From NCBI GenBank assembly GCA_015039365.1, contig WION01000397.1, forward strand, positions 1 to 48,580: a stretch of 48,580 nucleotides of DNA. The letters are read 5' to 3'. The position numbers were made by a program, and so were the translations under genes. Shown in pieces: positions 47,615-48,580 of this stretch; the stretch's first letter is position 1; the number at the start of each line of letters is the position of its first letter. The notes beneath the pieces were generated by a model. It made no database searches, was not told the DNA's origin, and saw nothing but the letters and a program-made list of their open reading frames with translations. The DNA is from Amanita rubescens (Eukaryota; Basidiomycota; Agaricomycetes; Agaricales; Amanitaceae).

Positions 47615-48580
47615 ATGTCCGTTGCTATTCAGCTTTCACCTTCGCCTGGATTCTGTATCAAGTCCGCTGCTCTGCAGCAGGGTGTCATATATATACAAAA
47701 TGAGCCATCGCAGGTAGAACAAGGATTTAAGATCTTCGTGAACATTGCATGGGACAAAAATGTGCCCCCCCCACCCGAAGGCAGTGAAGAGGACATTCGC
47801 CGTGCTATGCAGGGGCAAGAGACAATAGAGCATGTCACCAACGGATGGTTTGCACCCGTAGTGGTATCTGAGGGAAGAAAAGACATAGATAAAGGTAATT
47901 GTCCGAGGATTTCCTCAGTTTTCTGGCCGTATGCTTACGGTGTTATAGCTGGCAAACCCGCACTCGTCTTTGATTGCGTCTATAATGCGTCTCTCAAAAT
48001 ACGCACTCTTGCTGACCCGGACTTCAAAATATTTCTCATAGGTACGGCACAATCGTCAAAGTGGACAGCCCCATTGACCATACGGTTTAGAGCTTGCTTT
48101 GCAACGTGTTGAAGCACAGACATCACTCTTCCTTTCTCGTCGGATCGGAACGCCTAACATCTCAGCGAAAGGAAAACTAGCACCTCGAACCGTCCACGTC
48201 CCCCTAGAACTGTTTAAACGAATAGGAATAGAAGCACCGGTTCCAGCCACCGCCACTGCCGGGTCGGCGTCATCCAAGTCAGTTCCCCGTGAACTTTCGG
48301 GAGCTAAAAAACCTCTCATCGAGGACATCACGTCCAACGAAAAGAAGACATCGTCATCTTCCTTTGATGGTAAACTCAAGGGTATACTGAAATCGGCCTC
48401 AACTGCAAAATCCGGCGCACAGATTGAAGCCCCCCAATCCGACTCGCCTCTCGTTTGGAGATGGTCTAGAGACGGCGACAAGCTGCGAATAACAATCGCT
48501 GTTCCAAATCTTGTAGGCACTAAATCATAATATTAATGACAACGACTTAGGTCAACCGTTTCTAGACTCGCGATTTAATC
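47615..48580 (+). CDS. PIH1: PIH1/Nop17 domain protein, 3' end beyond the window
   Basis: The exons seen are 47615-47894, 47949-48041, 48091-48512 and 48566 onward. The PIH1 core is clear: GFCIKSAALQQG, then GFKIFVNIAWDKNVPPPP, TNGWFAPVVVSEGR, KPALVFDCVYNASL and DPDFKIFLIELALQRVE. PIH1 proteins are part of the R2TP co-chaperone with Rvb1, Rvb2 and Tah1, which works with Hsp90 to assemble snoRNPs and PIKK kinases. After a Ser/Lys/Ala-rich linker the CS-like C-terminal domain begins with WRWSRDGDKLRITIAVPNL. An in-frame stop appears at 48528-48530, but a 53-bp GTAGGC..TTCTAG intron at 48513-48565 removes it and continues as LTRDLI up to the window edge, so the gene is cut by the end of the window, not by a stop. 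Confidence 0.88.

Noticed and set aside
48513..48530. Stop codon ending the PIH1 gene at 48530
   Set aside because: A 53-bp intron removes it and the following 15 bases continue as LTRDLI, as expected for the CS-like domain.

Overview
This window comes from the nuclear genome of a filamentous basidiomycete, probably an Agaricomycete. Nearly every gene is cut by introns of about 45-60 bp with GT..AG ends. Gene content is fungal: a FunK1-type kinase (a family expanded in mushroom-forming fungi), ATR1-like DHA2 drug/H+ antiporters, the APC/C scaffold APC1, a fungal-type DAHP synthase and a PIH1 protein. All exon models were read by eye from splice signals and frame continuity; no alignment or search was run.

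Layout. (1) 0.6-5.3 kb: a FunK1 kinase gene (minus) lies between two directly repeated, decayed copies of a GH16 endoglucanase gene. (2) 5.4-9.5 kb: an unrecognised 405-aa protein and an 834-aa organellar PPR-type protein, both plus. (3) 10.1-29.9 kb: an accessory island holding four intact DHA2 transporter paralogues, all on the minus strand and all with the same 11-exon structure. Between them lie a frameshifted HNH-endonuclease-domain gene, its inverted and internally rearranged duplicate, an alpha/beta hydrolase, an ASCH/PUA-like gene, a multiply frameshifted class I lysyl-tRNA-synthetase-like pseudogene, and two copies of a short MITE-like element, one inside a transporter intron. (4) 30.3-48.6 kb: conserved housekeeping genes: a UPF1/IGHMBP2-like SF1 helicase with a long ATG-less leader, an RRM plus two RanBP2 zinc-finger protein (Nrp1-like), APC1 (1953 aa), a DAHP synthase (minus) that appears to need a 4-nt microexon, and a PIH1/Nop17 gene running off the right edge.

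How it fits together. The island looks like the product of repeated local duplication of a transporter, sometimes carrying the neighbouring HNH gene, followed by inversion, MITE insertion and pseudogenisation, while the transporters themselves stay open. The transporters share a conserved block just upstream of the start codon and differ mostly at the C-terminal tail, which is long in copy 4 and cut short by stops in the other three. The flanking housekeeping genes show no sign of operon-like organisation.
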